Shown: positions 44,818 to 54,162, numbered from the stretch's first letter. The stretch is DNA of 64,000 nt from JANQHS01 sp965267505 (GCA_965267505.1 OZ254081.1:2976001-3040000); one strand, 5' to 3'. The notes: generated from the letters alone by a model not told the origin. Translations and numbers: made by a program.

Positions 44818-45407
44818 CTGAACTGAGATAGATTTACATACAGATCCCGTATCGGTAGTCCCATTACATTAAAATAGCAGCCTATTATTCCTTTGACATG
44901 TGTTAGGCCTATTCCCTCCTGAATTCCATAAGCACCTGCTTTATCAAAGGGTTTATAAAGCTCGATATAATCATTGATTTCTGATTCTGATATTTGATCA
45001 AACTGAACTTTGGTTGTGGAAGAAAATGACAATGTCTTCTCTTTTGAAGCCAGGCAAACACCGGAGACTACAACATGAGTTCTTCCAGATATTGACTCAA
45101 TCATTTTAAAGGCACCGGAATGATCCCTGGGTTTACCGATGATCTCATCATCAACTAGCACCATGGTATCGGCCGTCATGAATAGTTCATCTTCCTCAGG
45201 ATTTGGGCATTGCTTCATTTTAATTTTGGCTAAATATTCCGGGACCTGGATAGCCGGAAGCTTTGGAAGATCTTCTGTGAAGTCCACCTTTCTGACCTCA
45301 AAACTAAAGCCTGCCTTTTTCAAGATCTCCGATCTACGGGGAGAAGAGGAAAACAATATGAGTTTTTTATTGGTGGTTTCTTTCACTGGAACAATTTTGG
45401 TTATCAT
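44811..45407 (-). CDS. maf: Maf-like nucleoside triphosphate pyrophosphatase
   Basis: A 198-residue house-cleaning enzyme that hydrolyses non-canonical or excess dTTP/UTP to the monophosphate. The motif SSSPRRSEIL (20-29), the catalytic-type ADTMVLVDDEIIGKP, and KAGAYGIQEG near the C-terminus are typical. The start is ATG 45405-45407. It is transcribed divergently from the exported zinc-finger protein gene. Confidence 0.92.
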   Translation of the reverse strand: MITKIVPVKETTNKKLILFSSSPRRSEILKKAGFSFEVRKVDFTEDLPKLPAIQVPEYLAKIKMKQCPNPEEDELFMTADTMVLVDDEIIGKPRDHSGAFKMIESISGRTHVVVSGVCLASKEKTLSFSSTTKVQFDQISESEINDYIELYKPFDKAGAYGIQEGIGLTHVKGIIGCYFNVMGLPIRDLYVNLSQFSY

Positions 45408-45436
45408 TATGTCTTAGGCATAGAAAGAGATCCTAA

Positions 45437-46126
45437 TTGAACAAATTAATAAACATCCTCTCACTCATTACAATTCTTTGGGCAGCTATTCCGGCCATTT
45501 CTTTAGCGCATAATTCAGTTGCGGAAGACTCAAGCCTTGTAAATCGTTTGATGGAGGAGGGAATAAGCAATTACAATAGGGGGAATTATACTCAGGCTGA
45601 TCTCATCTTTAGAAAAGTACTGGGCCTAAAAGTGATCATTCCTGATGATTTCTGTTACTATTACGGAAAGACCCTTTACAACCTTAGGAATTACAAGCTC
45701 AGCCAATCCTTTCTCAAAAAATATCAGGAGCTAACCAACTACAATGGTGAGTTCTCCCAAAGTGCAAATGAAAGCTTAATCATTCTCGCCAAGAAGATTG
45801 CCGCCATTGATAAATGTGCAGACTGTGACGAAAATGGATTTCTTGTCAGTCTTCAGGAATGTCATATTTGCGAAGGAGATGGAAAAACCACGGCTGTCTG
45901 TACCCGTTGTCGTGGAAGAGGAGAGGAGATATGCCCAACTTGTATGGGTGAGGGCGTTGAAGTATTTAGAACCAGTTTTGGAAGGCGATATGTGGCCTGT
46001 ACTACCTGTAATGAATCAGGACATATCGAATGTAGAAAGTGCTTGGGAACCGGTGAAGAGTTTCAACTCTGTCCAACTTGTAAAGGAGTTGGAAAGCTTG
46101 AAGTCAAGAAAAGGATCATCGAGTAA
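45437..46126 (+). CDS. Exported TPR protein with DnaJ-type zinc-finger repeats
   Basis: A 229-residue protein. A TTG at 45437 directly after an in-frame TAA starts a signal peptide (hydrophobic to about residue 24, SLAHN). Residues 35-120 look like tetratricopeptide helices (EGISNYNRGNYTQADLIFRK). The C-terminal part holds seven CxxC pairs: 127/130, 142/145, 155/158, 166/169, 188/191, 199/202 and 212/215, several followed by GxG as in the DnaJ cysteine-rich domain. There is no J domain. Binding of zinc and of unfolded protein in the periplasm is inferred. The 3' end overlaps the convergent gene by 11 bases. Confidence 0.8.
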   Translation: MNKLINILSLITILWAAIPAISLAHNSVAEDSSLVNRLMEEGISNYNRGNYTQADLIFRKVLGLKVIIPDDFCYYYGKTLYNLRNYKLSQSFLKKYQELTNYNGEFSQSANESLIILAKKIAAIDKCADCDENGFLVSLQECHICEGDGKTTAVCTRCRGRGEEICPTCMGEGVEVFRTSFGRRYVACTTCNESGHIECRKCLGTGEEFQLCPTCKGVGKLEVKKRIIE

Positions 46127-47372
46127 ACCTGGCCGGATCAAAAGAACTCAGTTCGAGTGAGGTTTCATCTTTTTGGATTAACTCAAAAGATGTTTTGCCA
46201 CTTGCAGCTCCAAAAGCCAAGCCCAACATGGCATGTCCAGCGTTGATAAACAGGTTGGAAAACTTCGGATGGGCACCCATATAAGGTAAGCCATCGGGGC
46301 TTGCAGGCCTGTAGCCAAACCAGATATCCTCTTCCCTTGGCCTTTCTGTTACCAGACCAGGGACGAATTCATCCAAGGCTTCCAAAATTCCATCAATTCT
46401 ACTTTTCCGGATTTTGTTGTCAAAACCCGAAAGTTCCAAGGTACCCGCAACTCTCAATCGATCGCCCATAGGTGTTAGAACTACCTTACGCTCAGAAAAG
46501 ATAATGGAGGAAGCTCTTATTCCTGGATTGCTGAGCTCGAAGGAATACCCCTTGGCAGGCTGAAGTCTGACCTTTGATCTGGAAATATTGAATAATTCAT
46601 CTGCCCAAGCTCCAGTTGTGAGCAGAACCTGGTCTGCTTGGAATTGGGAGTTTTCCGTTTTCACCCCTCTTACCTGATCTCCTTCTTTCAAAAGGGAATT
46701 GACCCGATTTGAAAATTTAAATCTAACTCCTTGTTCCTTCAAATAGGAGTAAAGACAATTAACGAATTTAGAGGGGTCAATTGAGAAGTCATCGGGATAC
46801 AAAACGCCACCGATTGCATTTACCTTTAGATGAGGCTCAATAGTTTCAAGTTTCCTCTGATCGATCACCTGGTGTCGAATTCCAAGTGTCTCTGCTTTTA
46901 ATGCATCTTTCTTTTCGGCTTTTAGTCCCTCAATAGTGTTACATACAGTGATTATTCCACCTCTTTGAATGGAGCTGAACCCTATCTCTTTAAAAAGCTC
47001 TTCATAGAGCATTAAGCTGAGCTTCCCAATATCTGCGAGGGCTTTTGATCTTTCATCGATTCTACTGTCATAGGCAGAACCGATGAATCGCTTTCCCCAT
47101 CCAACCAGTTTAGAACTAAGTCGTGGTCTGATATAAAAGGGGCTTTTGTTATTCAAAAGCCAGGCAAGCGATTTCTTGAATACTCCGGGATTTGCAAGTG
47201 GAATAATATGACTCTGACAAATGTGTCCTGCATTTCCATGACTGCAACCCTTTAAGCTGTCCTCTGCCTCAATGACTTTGACGGAATATCCACTATTTAC
47301 CAAATAATAGGCTGAGCACAATCCTATCACCCCGCTTCCTACAACAATTACCTCTGTCTTTTGGTCCTTCAT
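46116..47372 (-). CDS. FAD-dependent D-amino-acid dehydrogenase, probable D-hydroxyproline dehydrogenase
   Basis: A 418-residue DadA-like flavoenzyme: FAD motif VIVVGSGVIGLCSAYYL near residue 8, GCSHGNAGHICQSH, and a C-terminal FAD-contact region FGYRPASPDGLPYMG. In the pathway it would oxidise cis-4-hydroxy-D-proline to 1-pyrroline-4-hydroxy-2-carboxylate. ATG 47370-47372 overlaps the epimerase stop by 4 bases, so it is preferred over a TTG seven codons upstream. It is the last of four genes for hydroxyproline degradation; the context is the main reason for the substrate call. Confidence 0.85.
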   Translation of the reverse strand: MKDQKTEVIVVGSGVIGLCSAYYLVNSGYSVKVIEAEDSLKGCSHGNAGHICQSHIIPLANPGVFKKSLAWLLNNKSPFYIRPRLSSKLVGWGKRFIGSAYDSRIDERSKALADIGKLSLMLYEELFKEIGFSSIQRGGIITVCNTIEGLKAEKKDALKAETLGIRHQVIDQRKLETIEPHLKVNAIGGVLYPDDFSIDPSKFVNCLYSYLKEQGVRFKFSNRVNSLLKEGDQVRGVKTENSQFQADQVLLTTGAWADELFNISRSKVRLQPAKGYSFELSNPGIRASSIIFSERKVVLTPMGDRLRVAGTLELSGFDNKIRKSRIDGILEALDEFVPGLVTERPREEDIWFGYRPASPDGLPYMGAHPKFSNLFINAGHAMLGLAFGAASGKTSFELIQKDETSLELSSFDPARFTR

Positions 47373-48382
47373 TTTACCTGAAATCCTTCCCAAAAAGGAT
47401 CCTTGGGATCTACGATTATTTTATTCTCCCCGGTCTTTATGGCCCATCCACTTATTAGTGGTTTGATCCCATTGTGATCATCCGAAATTCTTTCTTCTCT
47501 TAGAATCTTACCATTGAAAGTAGATCCAATAATACTCTCATGGATGAAATCCTCACCTACCTTCAGCTTTCCCCTGGAATACAATTGGGCCATCCTCGCT
47601 GAAGTTCCTGTACCGCATGGACTTCGATCAATCGCCTTATCTCCATAGAAAACTGCATTCCTGTAGTTCTTAGAATACTGGGAAGGTTCCTCAGCCCACA
47701 AAACATGACTCAAGCCCTGAATGTTTTTATCCAGAGGATGGACAATTGATAGTTCATTATTTACCGCCTGCCTGATCGATCTGGAATAATGAATCAACTG
47801 AGAAGAGTCCCATGCATTGAGTCCCTGAAAGTTCTTTTGTGGTTCAACAATGGCATAGAAGTTTCCTCCATAGGAGATATCCAATTTAATTTCACCCATA
47901 CCATCGACATCAACCTTTACATCTTTTAAAAACAGAAAAGAAGGAACATTTTCTATGGTTACCTTGGTAACCTTTCCATCCTCCATTTCGTATTTGATCT
48001 CTAATTCTCCTGCCGGAACTTCTGCTTTAACAATTCCTTGAGTTTGAGGTTTAATTAAGCCTTCCTCAATTCCCATGGTGATGGTACCAATTGTCCCATG
48101 GCCGCACATGGGAAGACAGCCGCTCGTTTCGATGAAAAGGATTCCCACATCGTTTCTATCCTCTTTGGCCGGATATAGAAAGGCCCCAGACATCATATCA
48201 TGTCCTCTGGGCTCAAACATTAGGCTCTTCCGGATCCAGTCATAGCTTTCTAAAAATTCAAGACGTCTTTCAGCCATGCTTTTGGCCTTAAGATCTGGTT
48301 TTCCGGTATACACCAATCTCACAGGGTTGCCACAAGTGTGGCCATCGATGCAATTAAATATGACTTTCTCTGAAGGTACCAA
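47369..48382 (-). CDS. 4-hydroxyproline 2-epimerase (proline racemase family)
   Basis: A 337-residue proline-racemase-fold enzyme. Both catalytic cysteines are present: Cys93 in LPMCGHGTIG and Cys256 in DRSPCGTGTSA, the pair used for two-base epimerisation of trans-4-hydroxy-L-proline to cis-4-hydroxy-D-proline. It starts at TTG 48380-48382, as no ATG is near. It lies in an operon with the downstream FAD dehydrogenase (4-base overlap) and the upstream semialdehyde dehydrogenase (13-base gap), which supports the substrate. The paralogue at 59116-60120 has Thr for the second Cys. Confidence 0.92.
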   Translation of the reverse strand: MVPSEKVIFNCIDGHTCGNPVRLVYTGKPDLKAKSMAERRLEFLESYDWIRKSLMFEPRGHDMMSGAFLYPAKEDRNDVGILFIETSGCLPMCGHGTIGTITMGIEEGLIKPQTQGIVKAEVPAGELEIKYEMEDGKVTKVTIENVPSFLFLKDVKVDVDGMGEIKLDISYGGNFYAIVEPQKNFQGLNAWDSSQLIHYSRSIRQAVNNELSIVHPLDKNIQGLSHVLWAEEPSQYSKNYRNAVFYGDKAIDRSPCGTGTSARMAQLYSRGKLKVGEDFIHESIIGSTFNGKILREERISDDHNGIKPLISGWAIKTGENKIIVDPKDPFWEGFQVK

Positions 48383-48395
48383 GGGTAGATGATTA

Positions 48396-49889
48396 CTATT
48401 GAAAAGGGGCTAGATTTTCAGGAAATCCTTGATAGGTAATTGGTCTTAGAAACCTGAAAACGGATTCAGAACCAACTGAGGTAAACCTTGAGTCAGAAGA
48501 TGCAGGCCAGGGTCCTCCATGTGTCATGGCTGGGCTTACCTCAACACCGGTCGGTACGCCCTGGTAGATCAATCTCCCAACTTTTTCAGCCAGGAGCTGG
48601 ATAATACCTTCTTTCTCTTTATGGTCCCTTTCAGAAAAGAATAAAGACGCCGTTAGTTGTCCTTCTAATGAGTCGATAAGAGCTTTCAATTCTTCATCGT
48701 TATCATATTCCACAACCAAGGAGTAAGGGCCAAAAACCTCTTTGCCATGGACCTCATTACCTAAAAACTCTTTTGTCTTTATGTTCTTTAGATAACCTCT
48801 TGAGTGATTTTCATCATCCTTGTGATCAATCCCAAGCTGAGAAAGACTCTCTTTGAAATCCGCAAAAACCTTTTGATTGAGCATTGGAGTAGCTTCTTGT
48901 TTGGATAACCACAGTTCCAAAGCATTGATGAATTCGTTTGAAGAATTTGATCTCTCGAGAAAGATCAAGCCTGGATTGGTACAAAACTGACCGGTTCCAA
49001 GAAATATGGATCCCCCAATAATGCTGGCAAATTCATCTACTTTCTCCTTTTCTAAGTATCCTTTTGAGATTACCATGGGGTTTATACTTCCCATTTCACA
49101 AAAGACAGGGATGGGTTCTTTTCTATCTCTTGCATAATCTATTAAAGCCTTTCCTCCGGTATATGAACCCGTAAATGCCACGGCCTTAATTCCAGGGTTT
49201 TGAACCAGTGATTTCCCAATATGATATCCTCCATTTATGAAGGAAAAGATACCCTTTGGCAATCCAAGTTCATTTATTGCTTCAAGGATTATTTGTGCTA
49301 CCCATTCATTGGTTCTCAAATGACCTTCATGCCCTTTTAATAGTACCGGACAACCAGAAGCTAAGGCAGAAACTGAATCTCCCCCTATGGTTGAAAAGGC
49401 CAATGGGAAATTGCCAGCACTGAAAACTGCAACGGGACCAAGTGGAATATTTCTTTTTACAAGTTCCGGTTTTGGAAGGGGAGTCCTTTGAGGATCTGCG
49501 GGATCATCGACTTTTCGAAGCATCTTTCCTGTACGAAGCATTTCCACAAAGCTTCGTATCTGAAAAACAGTTCTTCCTTTCTCGCCAACAATTCTTCCTT
49601 CTGGTAATCCGGTTTCCGAAATAACAACCGAATGAAATTCTTCGGCCTGTTCTTCCAGCTTACTGGCAATCAATTCCAAGAGCTCAGCCCTTTTTTGATC
49701 GTTTTTGAAAAGTGGGTCCCTAAATGCATTAATTGATTGCGTGACAGCTTCATCAATATCCGATTCGGACCCTCCTTGAAATGGAATAGAGTGTTTTTCT
49801 CCATTCCTGGGATCTACGGAATAAAATTGCTGACCCGATCCATCCTTCCATGAACCTCCGATCAAATTTTTCCCTGTCAATTCCTTCAT
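48396..49889 (-). CDS. Aldehyde dehydrogenase, probable alpha-ketoglutaric semialdehyde dehydrogenase
   Basis: A 497-residue NAD(P)-dependent dehydrogenase. The catalytic Cys303 is in GTGQFCTNPG and Glu265 is in FCEMGSINP. The family with a long N-terminal part and the PFQGGSESDID start is the alpha-ketoglutaric semialdehyde type. It would make 2-oxoglutarate, the final product of the hydroxyproline route. Its start overlaps the deaminase stop by 4 bases (ATGA), and the epimerase follows. Confidence 0.9.
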   Translation of the reverse strand: MKELTGKNLIGGSWKDGSGQQFYSVDPRNGEKHSIPFQGGSESDIDEAVTQSINAFRDPLFKNDQKRAELLELIASKLEEQAEEFHSVVISETGLPEGRIVGEKGRTVFQIRSFVEMLRTGKMLRKVDDPADPQRTPLPKPELVKRNIPLGPVAVFSAGNFPLAFSTIGGDSVSALASGCPVLLKGHEGHLRTNEWVAQIILEAINELGLPKGIFSFINGGYHIGKSLVQNPGIKAVAFTGSYTGGKALIDYARDRKEPIPVFCEMGSINPMVISKGYLEKEKVDEFASIIGGSIFLGTGQFCTNPGLIFLERSNSSNEFINALELWLSKQEATPMLNQKVFADFKESLSQLGIDHKDDENHSRGYLKNIKTKEFLGNEVHGKEVFGPYSLVVEYDNDEELKALIDSLEGQLTASLFFSERDHKEKEGIIQLLAEKVGRLIYQGVPTGVEVSPAMTHGGPWPASSDSRFTSVGSESVFRFLRPITYQGFPENLAPFQ

Positions 49890-50773
49890 TTCGGCCTTAT
49901 CTCCAATTGCCTGTCAATAATACCAAGAACCCTTTCCCTCTCTTCACCGATTAAGGGAAGCCTTGGAGGACGAACATGTTCAGTTCCCATACCAACCCTG
50001 CTTTCTGCCAATTTTATGTACTGAACCAATTTGGGATGAATGTCTAATTCAAGTAGGGGGTAAAACCACTTATTCAGTTCTCTGGCTTCAGAAATCTTTC
50101 CTGCTTGCACGAGTTCGAAGATCTTAACAGTTTCAGCTGGAAAAGCACAGACCAAACCTGCAACCCAACCTACAGCCCCCAGCACAAGACTTTCAAATGC
50201 AAGGGTATCCACTCCTGAAAGTATTTTGTATCGCTCACCAAAGCGATCGATCATTTTTGTGATATTCCCAGTGTCACGAGTAGATTCTTTTACCGCCTGA
50301 ATGTTATCCATTCCCATAAGCTCTTCGAAATCGTCAAGACTAACCAGGTTTCCGTAATCAACAGGGTTATTGTAGATCATTATTGGAAGAGGGATGGAGG
50401 AAGCAACATCTTTAAAGAATTGAACAATTTCTCTTGAATCAGCCTTATACCGAAGAGGAGGGAGCATCATCAGTCCCTCGGCTCCATGGTCCAGAGCCTG
50501 TTGACTCGCCTCAACGGCTTTACTTGTCCTGGATTCTGCAATATTCATAATTACGGGAGCGCGGGAACCACAGATCTCAGATGCCACCTGTGTTAATTCC
50601 TTCTTTTCAGCATCGTCAAGAACTGAAGATTCACCGAGGGTTCCTCCCAGGATGATCCCTTTTACTCCTGCCTCCAACTGTTTTTCAATATTGGCTGCAA
50701 AGCCTACCAAATCCAATTTTCCGTTATCGGTAAATTTTGTTGTAACCGCCGGAAATACTCCTTTCCATTCCAT
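49886..50773 (-). CDS. DHDPS-family lyase, probable 1-pyrroline-4-hydroxy-2-carboxylate deaminase
   Basis: A 295-residue (beta/alpha)8 enzyme of the dihydrodipicolinate synthase/NAL family. Schiff-base Lys162 is in IQAVKEST and Tyr134 is in MIYNNP. Neighbours show it is not DapA: it is the first gene of the hydroxyproline operon, where this family converts 1-pyrroline-4-hydroxy-2-carboxylate to 2-oxoglutarate semialdehyde and ammonia. ATG 50771-50773 is used; a TTG two codons upstream is in frame but less likely. Confidence 0.88.
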   Translation of the reverse strand: MEWKGVFPAVTTKFTDNGKLDLVGFAANIEKQLEAGVKGIILGGTLGESSVLDDAEKKELTQVASEICGSRAPVIMNIAESRTSKAVEASQQALDHGAEGLMMLPPLRYKADSREIVQFFKDVASSIPLPIMIYNNPVDYGNLVSLDDFEELMGMDNIQAVKESTRDTGNITKMIDRFGERYKILSGVDTLAFESLVLGAVGWVAGLVCAFPAETVKIFELVQAGKISEARELNKWFYPLLELDIHPKLVQYIKLAESRVGMGTEHVRPPRLPLIGEERERVLGIIDRQLEIRPK

Positions 50774-50935
50774 GATCAATAAGGTTTAATAAGTGAGCAA
50801 TATTAAATACAATTGGCAGCTATTTTTCCCTTTTCAGCCCTACATGTCGAATAATTTCCCAATAAAGAATCCATGGCAATCTTAAGAATGTAATTCTCAG
50901 GGAATATTGCTTATTTTGACCCAAAATAATTAGCG

Positions 50936-51454
50936 ATGAAAAAACCGGCCACCATTATACTTTTTATGTTGTTTTTTATGAGCCAAGCTGTCTTTGCCCA
51001 ACAAAGTCGCCAAAGTCCGGCTAAAATGGCTCAAAACAAGGTCAGCGGAACAGATGTAAAGGTTAAATATGGAAGCCCTTCTGTAAAAGGAAGAAATATC
51101 TACGGAGACTTGGTCCCTTATGATCAGGTTTGGAGGACCGGCGCGAATGAAGCTACAACAATTGAGTTCTCAAAAGACGTCACGATAAATGGTAAAAATT
51201 TAGCAAAAGGGAAATATGCATTGTTTACAATCCCAGGTAAGGATTCTTGGGAGATCATATTTAACAAGAATGCTGAGCAATGGGGTGCCTTTAAATACAA
51301 TAAGGATCTTGATGCCTTGCGAATAAGAGTGAACTCGACCCAAGCTCCTATGACTGAACAATTGACATTTGACGTAAGTGGAAACGGAACAGTGGGGTTA
51401 ACATGGGAGAGAAGAAGAGTTCAATTCCAGGTAAGGCCTGCCTCTGTTGATTAA
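50936..51454 (+). CDS. DUF2911 exported protein
   Basis: A 172-residue exported protein with a signal peptide ending near residue 21 (VFAQQ) and the DUF2911 core: KVKYGSPSVKGRNIYGDLVP, WRTGANEATTIEFSKDV, KGKYALFTIPG and WEIIFNKN. The fold is predicted beta-rich. The family is common in Bacteroidota and has no assigned function. Divergent from the hydroxyproline operon across 162 bases that should hold both promoters. Confidence 0.88.
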   Translation: MKKPATIILFMLFFMSQAVFAQQSRQSPAKMAQNKVSGTDVKVKYGSPSVKGRNIYGDLVPYDQVWRTGANEATTIEFSKDVTINGKNLAKGKYALFTIPGKDSWEIIFNKNAEQWGAFKYNKDLDALRIRVNSTQAPMTEQLTFDVSGNGTVGLTWERRRVQFQVRPASVD

Positions 51455-51530
51455 CTACGAATTAAACCCAGAATTGATCAAGGCGATTTTGCTTTGATTT
51501 TAGCTTAAAGAATTACCCGGTTCCCGGCCT

Positions 51531-52496
51531 ATGATCTATGTACTTTTTATTCTTGGCTTTGTACTTCTCCTAAAAGGAGCAGACTGGCTAGTTGAAGGCT
51601 CTTCTGCGGTAGCGAAACGTTACGGTTTATCTCCACTGATAATTGGGCTGACCATAGTATCATTCGGAACCTCTCTCCCAGAATTGGTAATTAACGTCTT
51701 TGCAAGCTTCAAAGGCTCATCTGACATTGCCATCGGTAACATTGTTGGGAGTAATATTTCAAATCTTCTGCTTATTCTGGGCACCTCGGCCATCATTTAC
51801 CCCATTGCCATTAAAAGATCTATCGTTTTTTCAGAGATTCCATTCTCACTTGTTGCTGTTACCATCCTTGGTTTTTTGGGTAACGTTACCATATTTGAAT
51901 CAGCAGGAGAGGGGCATTTCCTTAGCAGGGCGGATGGCTTCATATTACTTTTTTATTTCGCCCTATTTCTGGGTTACGTGATCAGAATCTCCAAAGACAA
52001 CCAGGAAATTGCATTGCATTCCGATCAGGAGATCCATAGCATTTCTCCTTTGCGTTCTTTGGTATACATCTTGGCTGGAATTGCTGGACTTTTTATTGGA
52101 GGAGAATGGACTGTAGAAGGAGCAATTCATATATCAAGGTTTTTTGGTTTGACAGAGGAATTTATTGGCTTGACAGTTATTGCAATAGGGACTTCTCTCC
52201 CTGAGCTTGTTACAAGCGCGGTGGCGGCCTATAAAAAGGATACTGAAATTGCCTTGGGTAATATTATAGGTTCAAACATTTTCAATGTGCTTTGGATTCT
52301 TGGTATCAGTGCCGTGATTAATCCACTTGAGTTCACACCTTCGTTGAACGATGATATCATGATCGTTCTTTTCGCCACTTCGTTAATCTTTGTCGTCTTG
52401 CCCTTTAGTAAGTCAGGAAAACTGGAAAGGGTTCATGGAATCATTTTCGTGGTTTTATATGTTCTCTACCTGGCTTATCTGGTATTCAATACCTAA
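51531..52496 (+). CDS. Calcium/sodium antiporter (CaCA family, YrbG-like)
   Basis: A 321-residue inner-membrane exchanger made of two inverted repeats of about five spans. Each repeat has the family alpha motif: SFGTSLPELVINV in the first and AIGTSLPELVTSA in the second, each with a following GNIxGSN stretch. It would extrude Ca2+ in exchange for Na+ or H+. A bestrophin gene begins 24 bases after it, suggesting a shared transcript. Confidence 0.92.
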   Translation: MIYVLFILGFVLLLKGADWLVEGSSAVAKRYGLSPLIIGLTIVSFGTSLPELVINVFASFKGSSDIAIGNIVGSNISNLLLILGTSAIIYPIAIKRSIVFSEIPFSLVAVTILGFLGNVTIFESAGEGHFLSRADGFILLFYFALFLGYVIRISKDNQEIALHSDQEIHSISPLRSLVYILAGIAGLFIGGEWTVEGAIHISRFFGLTEEFIGLTVIAIGTSLPELVTSAVAAYKKDTEIALGNIIGSNIFNVLWILGISAVINPLEFTPSLNDDIMIVLFATSLIFVVLPFSKSGKLERVHGIIFVVLYVLYLAYLVFNT

Positions 52497-52520
52497 TTCA
52501 AGAAAAATATATAAGAAAAG

Positions 52521-53468
52521 ATGCTGATAAGATTTTCCAAAAACCCTTTTCAGGCAGCTCTTGGTGTGGTTTTTTACCACAAGATCAACATGACTTTGTT
52601 TGTGTTCATCTCCTTTCTGGCCTGGCTTACACATGATATCTATAACTACACAATCGTAAGCATTCCGGTCCTTCCAGTAAGTATTTTGGGAGGGGCTCTG
52701 GCAATATTCCTTGCTTTCAGAAATAATTCAGCTTATGACCGGTGGTGGGAGGCAAGAAAGATCTGGGGAGGAATTGTAAACTTTAGCAGATCCTTTGGGA
52801 TGGAGATCACTACATTTTTTTCTCTCCACAGCAATGAGCAGTATGGTCAGGATCACATCAATAAGGTCAAAGAAAGGTTGGTTTACAATCATATTTCCTG
52901 GCTCTACATGCTTTCAAACCAATTAAGAGGCATAAACGACAAAAGCAGTTATGAGCAATATTTAGGGCCAGATGAAATAAAGCATCTAGAAAATGCTCAA
53001 AATGGATCTCAGATGATGATCCAAAGACAAGCACAGATAACCAAAGCTGAGTTAGAAAAAGATGTGATCAATGATTTCCAGCATATTGAGATCAATCGAA
53101 TACTTACCGAGTTATACAATCTCCAAGGTAGAGCTGAAAGGATTAAGTCAACCATATTTCCCTATTACTATAACTTCTTCACAAGGGTTTTCCTTTGGAT
53201 TTTTATAATAATACTCCCTTTCAGCCTGGTTCCAAATATGGATGCCGGAGCAATCCCTATTAGTCTGGCCATTTCTTTTGTTTTCTACATCTTAGACCAA
53301 TCAGGGCAGGTAACCGAAGATCCTTTCGAAGGAAGGGCTGCGGATACCCCGATGACAACCATTTGCAGGAAAATTGAGATTGACCTCCTTCAGCAATTGG
53401 GCAAAGAAGAGCTTCCGAAGCCAATTGAGCCTGAAAAAACAAGGTTCGGTGGTTTGTTCATAAGGTAA
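52521..53468 (+). CDS. Bestrophin-like ion channel, copy 2
   Basis: A 315-residue bestrophin-family membrane protein. SAYDRWWEARKIWGGIVNFS follows the second span, and DPFEGRAADTPMTTICRKIE is the conserved C-terminal signature. It is closer to the copy at 60979-62013 (shared RNNSAYDR.WEARKIWGGIVN pattern) than to the one at 17840. It lies between a Ca/Na antiporter and a sigma-factor gene on the same strand, with 24- and 16-base gaps. Ion selectivity is unknown. Confidence 0.9.
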   Translation: MLIRFSKNPFQAALGVVFYHKINMTLFVFISFLAWLTHDIYNYTIVSIPVLPVSILGGALAIFLAFRNNSAYDRWWEARKIWGGIVNFSRSFGMEITTFFSLHSNEQYGQDHINKVKERLVYNHISWLYMLSNQLRGINDKSSYEQYLGPDEIKHLENAQNGSQMMIQRQAQITKAELEKDVINDFQHIEINRILTELYNLQGRAERIKSTIFPYYYNFFTRVFLWIFIIILPFSLVPNMDAGAIPISLAISFVFYILDQSGQVTEDPFEGRAADTPMTTICRKIEIDLLQQLGKEELPKPIEPEKTRFGGLFIR

Positions 53469-53484
53469 TAAATTTGCACTGGTT

Positions 53485-54093
53485 TTGGGAGATACAAACT
53501 TTAAGATCGAGAACTATTATCCTGTGCTTCAAAGCACTGCAGAGTCCATATTGGGCTCTTTTGAGGATGCTCAGGACATCGTCCAGGATACCCTTGAAAA
53601 ATGGTTTAGATCGAAAAGGGAGTCTATCCTGAACCATAGATCCTATCTTTTTAAATCTCTGGTCAACAATTGTCAAACCCATTTGAGGTCGGCAAAACCA
53701 AAGACCGAATACTTAAGCGGCATTCATGATTACCTGCCAAATTTCAAGACCCACTTTGAAATGGATTTTGAAAAATTGGACCAAGATGGACAGGTTAGAA
53801 AAGCGTTGGAATTCCTTCATTCCAAATTAAAACCCATGGAAAGGGCCGTTTTCCTTCTCAGAGAGATATTCAACCTGGACTACGAAGTGGTTCAGGAAAT
53901 AGTGGGCAAGAAAGCAGAGCATTGTAGAAAGGAGCTCAGTCGGGCAAAAAAGAAGATTAGCGAAGAAGTAAAACTTGGAAACCCCTTCAGTATAGATAAG
54001 GCAGAAGAGTATTTCGAATCCTTCAAAACGGCTTCATTGGGCAGGATCCAAGATCTGATTTGGCTCTTGACCCTCGAACAAAAAAAAATCTAG
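53485..54093 (+). CDS. ECF-like sigma factor (SigJ-related), short form
   Basis: A 202-residue sigma-70-family protein. Residues about 8-75 form region 2 (ESILGSFEDAQDIVQDTLEK). Residues about 105-160 form region 4 (LKPMERAVFLLREIFNLDY, then AEHCRKELSRAKKKI). The region 4 wording is that of SigJ/ECF41-type factors, but the usual C-terminal SnoaL-like regulatory domain is missing; only about 40 residues follow. No anti-sigma gene is adjacent. The start is a TTG at 53485; no ATG is available before residue 88. Confidence 0.75.
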   Translation: MGDTNFKIENYYPVLQSTAESILGSFEDAQDIVQDTLEKWFRSKRESILNHRSYLFKSLVNNCQTHLRSAKPKTEYLSGIHDYLPNFKTHFEMDFEKLDQDGQVRKALEFLHSKLKPMERAVFLLREIFNLDYEVVQEIVGKKAEHCRKELSRAKKKISEEVKLGNPFSIDKAEEYFESFKTASLGRIQDLIWLLTLEQKKI

Positions 54094-54162
54094 ATTTTTG
54101 TCACAAAATCTCGCCAAGCCAGTCTTTACTAGTGAAGTTCGTTTTTAACCAAAATTCTCGAA

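Noticed and set aside
49886..50773. dapA (lysine biosynthesis) for the DHDPS-family gene
   Set aside because: Operon context with hydroxyproline epimerase, FAD dehydrogenase and ketoglutarate semialdehyde dehydrogenase points to the hydroxyproline deaminase role.
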